From positions 2,046,001-2,110,000 of the forward strand of contig JAPXFQ010002747.1 in NCBI GenBank assembly GCA_028564705.1: a DNA stretch of 64,000 nucleotides, given 5' to 3'. Made by a program: the position numbers and the translations under genes. Shown piece by piece: positions 48,935-60,475 of the stretch. Numbering within the stretch: the first letter of the stretch is position 1; every line of letters starts with the position of its first letter. The notes below the pieces were generated by a model that saw only the letters and a program-made list of their open reading frames with translations, was not told the origin of the DNA and ran no database searches. This DNA is from Apricaphanius iberus. Taxonomy: Eukaryota > Chordata > Actinopteri > Cyprinodontiformes > Aphaniidae.

Positions 48935-49055
48935 ATCCTGATACGATGCTGCCACCTTCTGGTCACTTATGCTAGTGACATCTGTGGCTACAAGGTAAGT
49001 TTTTCATCAGAATGTAAAAAAAAAAAAAATTAAAAATCCTCAGCTTGTTGGTTCT

Positions 49056-49280
49056 TCAAGCTACAGGCTTCCTTCTTTTCCTTTTCTTTTCTGCGAAACA
49101 AACACAAAGTATGTTACTTCGTTTATTTAGTAAAAGTGAGAATCTTACCAGAGCAGGCCTTTAGTTACAGTAAATGGTTGAATACTTACTGTCGGAAGAC
49201 GTTTTGACACCAGGGAGGGTTTGAGATCCTTCAGTTGTTGCTGCAGGCCTTGATGCACGTATCAGGTATTTAGGAACATG
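49056..49280 (-). CDS. terminal exons 6-7 of the PHRF1-like gene
   Basis: Exon 6 (49280-49190) follows a cttcag acceptor and starts [12 protein letters not shown] in phase 0 after the TGG that ends exon 5. It finishes with one base of a lysine codon and a gtaagt donor. Exon 7 (49090-49056) follows a tttcgcag acceptor and gives [11 protein letters not shown] and a TGA stop. In human PHRF1 a basic block rich in K/R lies at a comparable distance after the PHD finger but the protein continues for over 1,000 residues; here it stops. These two exons are less certain than the RING and PHD exons, but phase and splice signals agree. Confidence 0.7.
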
Positions 49281-52200
49281 CTGAAGAAAATAAAAAAATC
49301 CACTTTTCATACAAAGATTAATTTTTATCAATGCTATTTGCACTGTATGAGATGTGATAAAAGTTCCACCATGCTTTTTATATGAAGGCAAAATTTTCAG
49401 CTTAAATAAATAATTTATTTTCATAATCATGTAGCCATATCATCTATGTTCTAGCAATATCAGAGAACACGGCTAGTGACCTGTAAAAGTATCATTACAT
49501 TTTTTACTTTTAATTTTGTCACAACTGGTTGTGTTACGCTTTAAGAGTATCAGGGTAAAGGATGTGAGTACTAATGAATATTGCTAAAGAGTTTTTCCGA
49601 TTTTTAGCCGTTGAAAAAAATAAAATCTTTTTTTTTTGTTCTTCTCAATCATCCACTACTTTGCATGTCAAGTGAAATCAGCCAATACTAAAGTTTGTGG
49701 GTGTAGCGTGACAAAATGTAAAAAAAGTTCAAATGGTATGAATACTTTCAGAAGACACTGCATGTAGGAAAGAGAGGAGGGCACGCTGCAGCTGAAAAAC
49801 AAGAAGGTTTTTCCACAACATTTACCACAACCATGGGTAACCGTACGACACAAACAGCACTGCAGGAAGTGTGGGTAAACACCACGATGCAGCTCTTACA
49901 GTCGCAGGTACGCTTTGCATAAGGTGTAGAATGGGGATAAGCGCAGAGGACAACCTCACTTCATTTCTGTCTTTGTGGCTAGACTCCAGCTGCTCGAAGA
50001 CGCAGAATGAAACTAAAACACAGATAAACATGACAGATGTGCACATCTGGGAGAAGAAATGCGGTAAGTTCTCAAGAAAAAAAAGTAAAAAGGTGATATT
50101 TGTGGGTATTAACTGTCATGCGATCACCACTAGAAACAACAAGCCAAAATAGCTTTTGAAATACAGAGTGGAACTGAGTCTGAAAAACCTCTTAGAACTT
50201 TAAAAATCAACTTTCAAGAGTTGAGGCAACCGCAGAAAGTCTCAGAGTATGTCACGAAACTAATGATAAACACTGATAATAACATAATCAGAAAACGTTA
50301 AAATGATGCTTCATGAATAACTGAAGCCCACAAACACTTTGAATCATCTCATTAGGATAAAGAGAATCAAGATCTCCTCTGATTGCTTTACTTGTGACAA
50401 ACTTTCCATCAATCACGTTTTCACAGTCCGAGTAAAAAAGCCACATGTTTTTCGGTGGATGATGTGCAATAGTTTTCCTCCTCCCTACTTATTTGGTCCC
50501 TTGGGATTCAAATAATTGAATGTTGGTCTCATTTGACCTGACAATCCCCCCCTGGCGCCATGTTGGGAGACAGTATCTTGCGTTGCTAGGGAAACCCGTA
50601 GTAATTCTACTGAGGAAGCCGAAGTTGATGAGGCACACTCGAGTCGCTAACATGGATAAGAAGGACGAACGCATCCCTTACAGCAGAGATGTCCAAACTC
50701 TTTGCTACAAGGGCCAAAATCAAGTCCCCAAGGCCCACAAAAATAAGATGTTGTTTTTTTTGGTTTGTTTATGTAAAAAGATTTATTTTTACCTCTTTAA
50801 CAATAAATTAAACAGGCAATATTTCTAAGAAACACGTAAAGTAGGAATTCTTGTTAAAAAGGGATTTTTAAAGGATTTTAGATTCAAAATACAGGGCTTT
50901 TAAGGTTTGCTTTTTTAAAAGAAATGATTTTGTTTTCAAATATTTCGGAGGGGCTGATTTAAAAGCAAAAATCTGTTTTGAGTTGGGGTTTTTCCAGCAA
51001 AAAAACAAACAAACAAAAACAAACAAACAAAAGCAAAAAATCAGGGTTTGGGTGACTTTCTACAAATGTTTTATTTTTCACAATGATTGGTTGTCTCTAC
51101 CTCTGTTTTTGAGTTAGTTGTTTACGCAATTAAATTAAAGACAACATTTTTTTTATAATTGTCAAAAGATTAATAATTTGTTTTCATCCATTGATCATTT
51201 TCTAATCATTTGAATTTGTTTTTTAAAATATGCCTTCATAAAAGAGTCTCCATCTGTATCAATAATTTGTGTTTTGGTCAAGGGCTGTAGAAAATCAGCC
51301 AAAGAGCCGTAAATGGCCCCTGGGTCGCAATTTGGACATTCCTGCCTTACAGGGATAAAGCCAAAACAAGAACATTGTTTCTCCCAGTTGAAAAAGGGAA
51401 ACATTTTTAGTTATAGCAATCAAACAAGTAATCACATGTATCCACATCTCCCTTGGTTTATGGAAGTTTAGTCATTGGTTCTGACAAAAAAAAAGAGCCA
51501 TGAAGCTAAGATGTTGCACCTTAAATATCTTGCTAGTCTATATATAACAACAGATGACAGTCATTTAAAAAAATAAAATAAAGAGTTACCCTGCATGCAC
51601 TGTCAAGGGCGTCAGTTTTCTTTTTAAAATTGCTGGGGACATAATTATAAATTTGAATGCGGTTTGAGAATTGCTGGGGACAGTTATTAAATATTTATTT
51701 AGCCTCTAAGTATTAATTTGTTTCATGTTTCATTACAACATGCACTGCAGTGTTTCAACATGGTGAAAATCACATCTTTATTAAATCAATACAAATTAGC
51801 AAGCCATAGGTTTAACTGTTATTAAAACATCACCAATAGGCTGCTAGATGGGAAGAATTATTAAAATCCACACCGTAGTACAAAGAACAATGATGGATAT
51901 AATATGTACTCGCACCAGCAGAATGCGCAACAATAAAACATGCTCCTTTTGCAAACTTCATAGAGAAACTTCAAACTTAACTTATAGCTGACAGTCCTGC
52001 AATAAGGCAGCTCACTCAGGTAGTGAGACAATATTGTTGTTGTAATGTTTTGTTTTAGCGTCCCAAAAAGGAAAATGTTGGTATATTGTTTTGGTGGAGG
52101 GAGCAGGAAGGAAACTTTCCCGAAGTTGCATTGATGACGCAATGCTGTCGCTAGCCATCCAGCGCCTCCAGTGATTCAGAAATGAGAAATCAAGGTAAAT

Positions 52201-55200
52201 CCAGGGACTGTGGACAGTGTTTGCTTTCTGCACAATATAAATTTCAGCAGCAGTATCCAAATAACGAAAGACTAATAATTCACTGCACAATAATTTACTT
52301 TCACTAATGGATAATGTTAGTTTCCTTTTTAATTTTTTTTCGAACTTTTTTGCAGTTTTTATACTTTAAGGCTGTAAAAAACCCACCACACACTTTTTTA
52401 CACTTTTCCAAGACATACATTAACATTTACTCACATTTCTTAGTAGATTTAAACATAAAAGTATTAATACGCAGTACGGTCTGTATGTGCCCTGTACTGT
52501 TAAACTCACCCATGAGGTCTGGCGCCGTGGATATGGACTGCTGCTTTCCCCTCTGCTCTGGATCCTCGCGCTCCGCCGTCTTTCTGTGAGGTTGCTGGGA
52601 CGGTTCACAGTCGACGCCCGGAGGCGACTGCTTGTAGATGGAGTTTGGTCCATGTCAGCAAGGAGGTCTGTGACTTCTCCATCGCTGATGTCCTCTTCCT
52701 CGGCCAAAAAGCTCTCTGAATAGAGAAATTTCACCAAAACAGTTCTTTATAGTTTGGTGTACTTGGATAACAGCTGCCTTCAACATGAAAATCTTGACAC
52801 TTCTCATGTTTTATGCATGTAAAATCCACCAACTGAAGGTAGTATCTGATCTATATGTTTTAGGTTTTATGCTATTTTCTTGGTAGGTAACAGTGCCTAT
52901 TAGTCAAGACTGAAATAATACAGGAACTACTCCAATAACTTTGTGTTTTATCACCAATTTGTAAGCATGTTAAAACGCTAGCAAACAGCACAACTTAACC
53001 CCTACTGAATCTCCAAAACTTCCTATAATCAAGCACACTTTACTGAAAAAAAAAATATATATATATATATATATATTTGAGTCAGTTATAGCAACAACAG
53101 TAAGCTATTAAAAAACATTTATATACTTGAGAATCATCCTATTGATCAAATTAAATACCTGTATTCTGAGAAGTGACCACACACTCAGGGCACATCCAGT
53201 CTCCTTCAGGGACCGAATTTAGAGGTGGAGTCAAGCATTCCATGTGATACCTGTATGGTCATCGCAAATTAGCAATGTGTTTATGCAAAGACAAGGAAGG
53301 ACCATCCATGTAATTAATGCGAAGCCTCACCCAGAGTCACAATGTCTGCAAACAAGCAGTCGGTCCCTGCGGCCGCTGCGCCCGCATTCCTCGCAGAGAA
53401 CTACGCTCCTCCAGTCCTCTTCGGTCTCGTCGTCTTTTCTGCGAGCCGTCACTTTAATCTGCGCGCAAAACACGCGGATCATAATTCAAACAATGAATAA
53501 GCCCAACTAATTTTGAGTTAAAACACAACTGTAAATGCTGGCACTGATTAAAAAAGCGAAACAAAAAACTGATCTTCTATAAATATTTCAATTGGTGTGG
53601 ATGCTGTGGAAATAACTTATATGAATTTAAACTTATATGTTGCAAACATTGAAAAATTATATCTGTATTTATGAAAGTGTTAAAGAGTCATGTGTTGCAG
53701 CAAATCTGGAATTAATTAAATATTGGGATAATCATACAATATTTTAAGACCTCCGGAATTAAGTTCTAATTCAAAATTTGCATAGCTTACCATTTTGAAT
53801 AAATCCTTGTTGCATTTACATCTTTTTTATTGAATCAACTTCCATATTAAAATTGTAATCAAATAATCAAATACTTATGTCACAAACTAAGATACTTATT
53901 TGCCATTTTGACAGATCTAAAAAAAAGAACGCTTCATTTAACACACCTTTTTCTGAATGTCCCCTCCATGACAACTTCTCTGCTGGATGTAAGAGAAACT
54001 GATCCGATCCACGGGGCAGGTGTTGGCTGTCTTAATCGCAAAACAAAACAGCAAAAAAACGTATTTACATCAGCATCTCGGCTTACACACGACACAGTTA
54101 TGCCGAAGTTTCAGAGAGTGGATTAACGGGACATTCTGATTGGATTTCTTGACCAGTGAGTTGAGAATTGTGGTGCGTCTGTAGTCCATAACTTTAATGG
54201 TCTTGAAGTCAGGTTGGTATTTTTTTACCATCTGACACTTTGTTCTCTCATGCTGGAAGTTCAATGTATTGTCACCAAATTATGCCTGGATTGTTGGAAG
54301 GGATGTACACTAACATATACACACATGGACAGGTTACACACTCAGACTAAGAATGCTGCAGGAAGTCTTCATCAAGTGAGGTTGTCATTTATTCTAAACA
54401 ATAAGGGTTTTAAAGGATACTAAGATTGTTTTTCAGGCTTGATTGCATTATCTGTAACCAACACATATTTTCTAAAGTTCTCTGTGATCGGTACAGAAAC
54501 AAACAGAACCAATATCAAAGATTAGGGATGTATATTGGCAAGAATGTTCCGATAAGATATGTATCACGATACAGATGGAACGGTACAATATATTGCGATA
54601 TATAACGATACGATGAGTAATACTATATATTGTCATGTTTAAAACTGAATTTAACTGTAGAAAACCTGTCAGAGCATCCTAATTAATCCAACCTGTTTCA
54701 TCCATAAAACATCCAATTTTATTACTTGTTCTAGTTGACCCACTGCAACGAAGGAGGTGAAAAAAGCCACCAACTACCAGTCCTACTTTCCATTTTACTG
54801 CCAAAATAAGTGTGATGTCTCAGAATTCCTTTGAAATTCTTAAAAACAAAAAAATCAAATTCTTCGCTCTTAAATATCGATAGAATATTGCGACATAAAA
54901 TATCGCGATATATTGGCAATTTTCGATATTTTCTTACATCCCTAACAAAGATGTCTGTCATGCATGATATACTTGGTTGAAATAGGGTTGTGTAATTGTT
55001 GTTATTCACTCTAACTTTTTGTTCGTCGTCCTTTTAAACATCCAACAATATTTTGACTTATTATTTCCTCCATGTCTTGATGCGCATCACTCAGTGACTT
55101 CCTTTAAGTAGTTTCTCAATTTATTCGCTTTATCTTGGTGTTTTTTCGTCTCTATTAGTAATGATTATTCAATCACAGTGTCAATATTCTTGTTCTCAAC

Positions 55201-56545
55201 ATAAACATTTTATTAATTCCTCTAAAGATATATATATATTTAATTGAAATAGATAAACTCTGTAATAGTAGCTTCTCAGTTGCTACATTTTAATCCATCC
55301 CTATTAGTAATTCTTTATAATTCCTTACATGTTTTAATCATCTTTATTCTCAGTAGTTTCATCTTATTTGGGGGAAAACCAAATTCTTTTTTGGATCAGA
55401 AAAATCCTCAGACACAGATTGTTGCATCAGGAGTTCTTAATGATACAAATGACACGGAAATTACCACCTTTTCTCTTTTACACATTTTTTCCCCAGATGT
55501 TTAGAATAATCAGAAAGACGATTTATCAGGGAAAAAAACTTTGTACCAAGTTATTGTTATGCATTTATTTCATGTTTTTCTATCACAAAAGCTAATCAGT
55601 ATCCAAGTTTGGGAATACATACAGTTAAAAGGAAAACTTATGATAGAGAGTGAGATCTACAAACATCTCAAACCCTGAATTTATTCCTTTCATTGCTCAT
55701 CACTGAACCTTAGATCTATAAAGATGTTTTTTTGCAGACCCTTCCTCCTAGCAGCCAAAAGACTTTATAAAAATCATTGCTCCAAATAAAATCTAAAAGT
55801 TTTTACATTCCTGCTTAAATTTTACCTTTTATTCATTTCTTGTGAATACTTTTTTTTATGCACAAATTCACGTTTTGTACATTTTTAACAACCCAACTCG
55901 GTTACACATTTCTTTTGAACAGGCCAGAGTATTCTGTTTTGAACTATGCTATTATAATTTTAGTTTTTGTTTTTGTTTTATTCAGGTATTATTTTTCTGT
56001 GTTTGTATTCTTACCTTAGTTTGAATATGCATTCTTCTATATAGCTTTACCTTGCTGTTAGCACACCTGGATTTCTCAACTTTAGGACAAAAAATGATAT
56101 TACTGGTGAAAATAAAAATCCCCCTACAGTCTATAAGGACAAATATGATTAATTTACAGTAAGCAGTACAAGCTGGTTAGTCTACAGAGCATTCACAAAA
56201 GTTAAATTAAACAGTTGCAGACTAAAATATTCACTGTGAGATTCGAATGTTTCGAGAAAATGTAGTTAGAAACAGAGTAATTTGCTACCATCAGCTGGAA
56301 AAAACAGCACATCAAAATATAACTATAAAAAAAATAGATAAAGATTTTGTAATTGCATTTACCTGAGACCACTGGTAGATACATTCAAAACAAAAAAAGT
56401 GTGTGCATCCATCCAAAGATCCCACCGTTTGCTTCTCGAAGGGACTCAGGCAAATGTAGCATTTATCAGAATCTGATATCATGGCGTCAACAGTTTCTCC
56501 ATCAGCTTCATTTAAAGGGTCGGGTTTATCCATAATGTAATTCAT
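49056..56545 (-). CDS. short PHRF1-like RING-PHD protein, seven coding exons
   Basis: Coding exons on the minus strand: 56545-56363, 54030-53947, 53458-53331, 53250-53159, 52715-52510, 49280-49190 and 49090-49056 (stop included). Every junction has GT/AG borders and the phases agree throughout, giving 272 residues from the first ATG. A second ATG four codons on has A at -3 and G at +4 and is the better start (268 residues). The product has a RING finger (C29-D69), a PHD finger (C111-C155), an acidic patch with a serine/arginine stretch, and a basic end, [11 protein letters not shown]. Family knowledge: PHRF1 is a nuclear RING/PHD ubiquitin ligase of over 1,600 residues that binds RNA polymerase II through a C-terminal SRI domain. 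This gene matches only its first part. It is probably a truncated paralogue, nuclear by its basic tail; E3 activity is inferred. Confidence 0.85.
49490..49765. mobile_element. Tc1-like terminal fragment in a PHRF1-like gene intron region
   Basis: GTGACAAAATGTAAAAAAAG and GGTATGAATACTTTCAGAAG near 49708-49755 match the outer end of a common fish Tc1-like element. Only the end remains. Confidence 0.5.
50684..51344. mobile_element. hAT-like element with perfect 8-bp target duplication
   Basis: The left end CAGAGATGTCCAAACTCTTT and the reverse-complemented right end CAGGAATGTCCAAATTGCG pair. ccttacag is found exactly at 50676-50683 and 51345-51352. The 661-base body lies in the intron between exons 5 and 6 of the PHRF1-like gene and has no transposase. 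Confidence 0.92.
53159..53458 (-). CDS. PHD-finger exons 3-4 of the PHRF1-like gene
   Basis: Exon 3 (53458-53331) ends with two bases of a glycine codon that exon 4 (53250-53159) completes. Together they encode a full C4HC3 finger: C111, C114, C126, C129, H134, C137, C152, C155, with [10 protein letters not shown] and DWMCPEC as landmarks. The order CEECGRS..LLVC..CDSGYHMECL..PPL..VP..W.CPEC is close to the PHRF1 PHD finger, a histone-tail reader type. The intron is only 80 bases. Confidence 0.9.
53947..56545 (-). CDS. RING-finger exons 1-2 of the PHRF1-like gene
   Basis: Exon 1 (56545-56363) carries C29, C32, C47, H49, C52 and C55, including CYICLSPF and [12 protein letters not shown]. Exon 2 (54030-53947) supplies the last pair as CPVDR. 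The eighth zinc position is therefore Asp instead of Cys; from memory PHRF1 has the same CPVDR, so this is a family trait and not a defect. The intron between them is 2.3 kb and contains a 422-base hAT-like element. Confidence 0.87.
54523..54944. mobile_element. hAT-like element with near-perfect target duplication, intron 1 of the PHRF1-like gene
   Basis: Starts TAGGGATGTATATTGGCAAG and ends ..TCGATATTTTCTTACATCCCTA. Flanks tcaaagat and acaaagat match at 7 of 8. ATCGATA/CGATATA motifs fill both subterminal regions. Same family as 36918-37259, inverted. Confidence 0.8.
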
Positions 56546-56788
56546 TCAAGAGAAGTTATATTTTACCCAGGGTTTAATCCTTAACACAATGAAATACTCG
56601 CGAAAATTAAATAAAATACGAGTTTGTGTAATGTTGTGATGCCACTGCTTGTAAACTAGCAGTTAGCTATACATTTAGTTGAGTAAAGCGATAATATAAT
56701 CAAACGTTATTGACGTTTATCAATATATTGTTGTACTCAAAGAGCACATAAAAAAAGCAACTCATATATAATCGACGTTTTTACACTT

Positions 56789-56880
56789 ACAGCTTAACCG
56801 GCAAAATATTACCAACACGAAAACGTGACCATTTAAATCACTAGCTTCTACCGCTACACAGTTAAAAACTTCCGGTTTCG
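56789..56880 (-). promoter_or_regulatory. probable promoter and 5' non-coding exon of the PHRF1-like gene
   Basis: On the minus strand an ETS-type site, accggaagt, lies at 56876-56868. About 80 bases downstream a good donor, GCT|gtaagtg, is at 56791/56790. This suggests a TATA-less, ETS-driven housekeeping promoter with a short non-coding first exon spliced to the exon that holds the ATG at 56545. The acceptor of that intron (perhaps just upstream of 56585) is not certain. Confidence 0.5.
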
Positions 56881-57249
56881 TTATTGGTTTTTATTTTCAG
56901 AGTAAAAGCCTTTTCAAAATAAAATAAAATTAAATTAAAATATTGTTAAATATATAATCACTGATAATATTTTAAAATCACACAAAAAATAAAAAGCAGC
57001 AACACTCTGTAGAAGTGGAACAAAAAAGGACACGCTGTTTTAAAATAATTACATTGTACCAATACATAAATTAATGTATATAATTAGGCATTTCGATCTA
57101 CATTCTAATTTAAATCATCTGTTCCTGGTCCCATTGCAGACATTTCCAGGAAATTTCATCAAAATCAACCAATAACATATTTAGTTATGTTGCTAACTAA
57201 AAGAGCAACAGACAAACCCTGGCGAAAACATAACCTCAATGGTGGAGCT

Positions 57250-58375
57250 AAAAATGGAGAGATGTGCCATTTTCATCATAGGCACACCTCAACTGTAGGA
57301 GACACCGTCTATGTAATAATAAAAAACAAAAAACAACAACTCAGAAGATAAAACTGTATTTTTTTAAAAATAATTTATATTTTAATGCAGCAAAAATGAG
57401 TATTTGATCGCCCGTCAGTGAGCAAGAATTCAGAATCTTCCAGTTCTTTTGTTTTAAGAATGCCTCCAATCCTCCATTCATTACCTGTAAAAAAGATACT
57501 AGCCCACACATTTATACTCCAGCCTCTCTACCATGGCAAAGGCCAAAGAGCTGTAAAAGGACACCAAGGACAAAATTGTGGATCTGCGCAAGGCTGATAT
57601 GGGCTGCACTACAACAGGCAAACAGCTTGGTGAGAAGGCATCAACAGTTGGAGCGATTATTCAAAAACAGAAACATTCAAGATGATCCCTTGGACTGGAT
57701 CTCCATGCAGTATCTCACATTGTGGGAGAACTATGATCATGAGTAAGGTGAGGGACCAGCCCAGATTACACCGGATTTAAACAATAATCCTCGTGTTTGG
57801 AGGAAGACGGATGAGTACAATCCCAAAAACAGCACACAAACCATAAAGCATAGGGGTGGAAAAATCATGCTTAGGGGTTGCTTATTTACAAAAGGGGCCC
57901 TGACGACACCAGTGTGTTGTAGAGAGAATAGATGGGGGCATTTATCATGAGATTTTGGGCAATAACTTCCTTCCATCGGTGACAGCAATGAAGCAGGGCG
58001 TGGATGGGTCTTACAGAGTAATGAATCAGAACGCATCTCAAAGGCAACTTAAGAGTGTTTTTCAAGGTTCTAGAGTGGCCTAACCAGTCTCCAGATCTGA
58101 ACCCAACAGAAAACATTTAAAGGGAAGAGAAACTCAATGTTGTCCAGCATCACCACTGAAACCTAAAGGATCGTAGATGAGTGGGCCAAAACTTGCTTTT
58201 TGAAACCTGGTCAAGAACTACTGGAAATGTTTGATATCTGTAATTGTAAACAACAGTTTCTGTACCAATATTACATTAAGTTTTTCTACTTTATCAAATA
58301 CTTATTTCATGCAACTAAAATTATATATTGTTATAATGAAGAATAATATCACAGACCTGTCTATTCTTGGTCATA
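57250..58375 (+). mobile_element. decayed, internally deleted Tc1-like transposon
   Basis: The plus strand reads a broken transposase: ATGGCAAAGGCCAAAGAGCT at 57534, then [26 protein letters not shown], a gap near 57768 where about 250 bases of the usual core are missing, DEYNPKN, WAKTCFLKPGQELLE and a tail TATCAAATACTTATTTCATG. Terminal parts (TTTCATCATAGGCACACCTC; GAGTATTTGATCGCC) match the long inverted repeats of the same family from memory. It lies between the divergent PHRF1-like and GPCR genes. Confidence 0.8.
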
Positions 58376-58809
58376 TTTCCCAGTGACTACACAAGTGAAG
58401 TACCCGAACACCATGTTATACACTGAGTTTAGATGTAAAGGTGGTGCATTTCCTTTTTTTAACAAGACATTAACCCCTGAATCATAACCTCATGATGTTA
58501 TATTGCTTTAAGATGTTTAATTCAAACACAAAACAGTAAATATGAAGACTTTCTTTTAGCATTTAGCTGAAGTAGATTCTGTATTTTACATTACGAAAGA
58601 CATGTAATGTTACATAAATTAAATATTGTGTTTTCTATCAAAGTTATCTTAAATTTTCATAAAAAATTAACTAAGATTTCACCTTTAGTATTAAGCAATG
58701 CTATAAATAAAATTATAAACACGTCATTAAACTGGTGGGGGTGGCTGATAGACTCATCAAACGCTATAACCATCACCTCAAAACAGGAAGCTGCACCAAA
58801 ATAAGCAGC

Positions 58810-58900
58810 AGCAGTCTGTGCTCACATTCCTCTTAGTGTAGCGACAGCTCTTCTCACGTTTTTAGAGCTACGGCGGAGCGTTGTGGACTCAAAAACCGGA
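58810..58900 (+). other. probable 5' non-coding exon of the GPCR gene
   Basis: A segment with CpGs ends in a strong donor, CCGGA|gtaagt at 58900/58901. An acceptor with a long pyrimidine tract (tttttcag) ends at 59295, so the second exon would start at 59296 and run through the ATG at 59471. The structure of a non-coding first exon plus an intronless coding exon is common for this receptor group. The 5' border is a guess. Confidence 0.55.
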
Positions 58901-59470
58901 GTAAGTAACTTTATGAATCCACTTCGGAGAGGTTTTAAATGTTACTTAAATTAATTGATAGGATTTGTTTAAACTAAGAGAATGTTCCAGATTTTATAAC
59001 GTCGATTAAGTATGAATTCAAGTTTGTTGGAAAACTTTGGAAGTATTTCAAGATAGAATTAATATATTTAAATTAGTTGTTCAAGCAAAACCTTCTCTAT
59101 TTTAAATTTACTGCTGTTGTTTTCTAGCTTTGTTTCACTTACCACTACTGCAAATCCTCAAATTACAATGAAAAAAGAAAACTATTTTTCTTTTTTTTGA
59201 CTTAATAAATTTCAAGTATAGCCTTGATTGTATTTTTTGAGTCAGTATAGAATTATATAAGAATAGTCGGTTGTTTTTTTTTTGTTTTTTTTCAGCAAGT
59301 TGGTGAAGTTATGTGAAAGTAAAAGTGGAAAAAAACTTAATGGAACAATATCTCTCGCGCCTCACTTACAGGAGACGTTGATTTCTGGAAGTCAACCTAC
59401 ATTTCTTTTTCTAAACCCCCCCCCTAACTGATGTGAACAGAAACAAAAAACATCCACCACATCTCTTATA

Positions 59471-60475
59471 ATGAACCAGACAAACTGCACCGACCCTGAA
59501 GCAGAGTTCCAGTACTACCTCTTCCCCATAGTCTACATCCTGGCTTTAGTTGTAGGCCTGCCGGGAAATCTGGCGGCGCTGTACGTCTTCACCGTCCAGA
59601 TCAGTCCTCGCACTGCCTTCAGCGTCTACATCAGCAACCTGGCCGTGGCGGACATCGTCATCCTCTGCACGCTGCCCTTTCGGATCCACTACCATCTCCA
59701 CAGGAACAACTGGGTGTTTGGAGACTTTGCCTGTCTTCTCACGGGGACTCTGTACTTTGCCAACATCTACATGAGCATCTGCTTCATGAGCTGCATCTGC
59801 GTGGACCGCTACATGGCCACAGTGCATCCACACACCTATCTGAGAATGCGCAGCCCTAGATGGTCTCTGTTGGTGAGTGTGGCGCTGTGGTGTTTTGGTG
59901 GAGTAGCTATACTGATCTTCATCCTCAAGGGTCCACTGGAGAGTGGCGATGACTCTTCGGGCCACAGCTGTTTCGAGAACTTTGCCAAGAGAGAGTGGAA
60001 CGAGCGCCTGAGGACGTACAGCATAGTCAGCCTGGTCTTTGGCTCACTGCTACCCTCCGTCATCATCCTGGTGTGCTACCCGCTAGCAGCCAAACGCATT
60101 TCCATGATCGGCACCAAAACGGCCCAGAAGGCCATGCGGGTCATCTACACCATCCTGGCCATCACGCTGCTCTGCTTCCTGCCCAATCACGTGGTCTACC
60201 TGCTGCACCTCCTTCAGCGACTGGAGGTCATCCAGAGCTGCTCCGCCCGCGCTTTCATCTACCACGCCAGACGGGTCACCATGGCACTCGTTACGCTCAA
60301 CACATGCCTGGATCCCATGCTCTACTACATGACCACCAGCCACTTCAGGTGGGAGCACCTAAAAAGGACATGGCTTTGGGGTATAGTGAGTAGGAGAAGG
60401 GGCGTCTACACCATCTCAAGTGACCTAAAGGACATAATGACACCTTCAACTGCAAATGTACACAGACCTATGTAA
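59471..60475 (+). CDS. rhodopsin-like GPCR, LPA/P2Y-like group
   Basis: A single open frame of 334 residues with seven hydrophobic segments. Landmarks: N-glycosylation sites at N2 and N5; GLPGN in TM1 (N33); LAVAD in TM2 (D61); C88 and C167 for the extracellular disulfide; DRY at 112-114; W140 in TM4; CYP with P204 in TM5; CFLP with P238 in TM6; DPMLYY at 281-286 in TM7. The DPxxY form and CFENF in loop 2 are usual in the delta group of class A receptors (LPAR4/5/6, P2Y, GPR35). Residues resemble LPAR6, LPAR5 and P2RY8 without a clear best match, so the ligand (lysophospholipid, nucleotide or other) is open. The short C-tail has no close cysteine for palmitoylation. It is divergent from the PHRF1-like gene. 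Open frames on the other strand are shadows. Confidence 0.95.
   Translation: MNQTNCTDPEAEFQYYLFPIVYILALVVGLPGNLAALYVFTVQISPRTAFSVYISNLAVADIVILCTLPFRIHYHLHRNNWVFGDFACLLTGTLYFANIYMSICFMSCICVDRYMATVHPHTYLRMRSPRWSLLVSVALWCFGGVAILIFILKGPLESGDDSSGHSCFENFAKREWNERLRTYSIVSLVFGSLLPSVIILVCYPLAAKRISMIGTKTAQKAMRVIYTILAITLLCFLPNHVVYLLHLLQRLEVIQSCSARAFIYHARRVTMALVTLNTCLDPMLYYMTTSHFRWEHLKRTWLWGIVSRRRGVYTISSDLKDIMTPSTANVHRPM

Noticed and set aside
50520..50828. Frame running into the hAT-like element at 50684
   Set aside because: It crosses a transposon border, so it cannot be an old conserved exon.
59546..60393. Long frames on both strands inside the GPCR gene (up to 139 codons)
   Set aside because: They follow from the even G+C of the receptor coding sequence, with no domain of their own.
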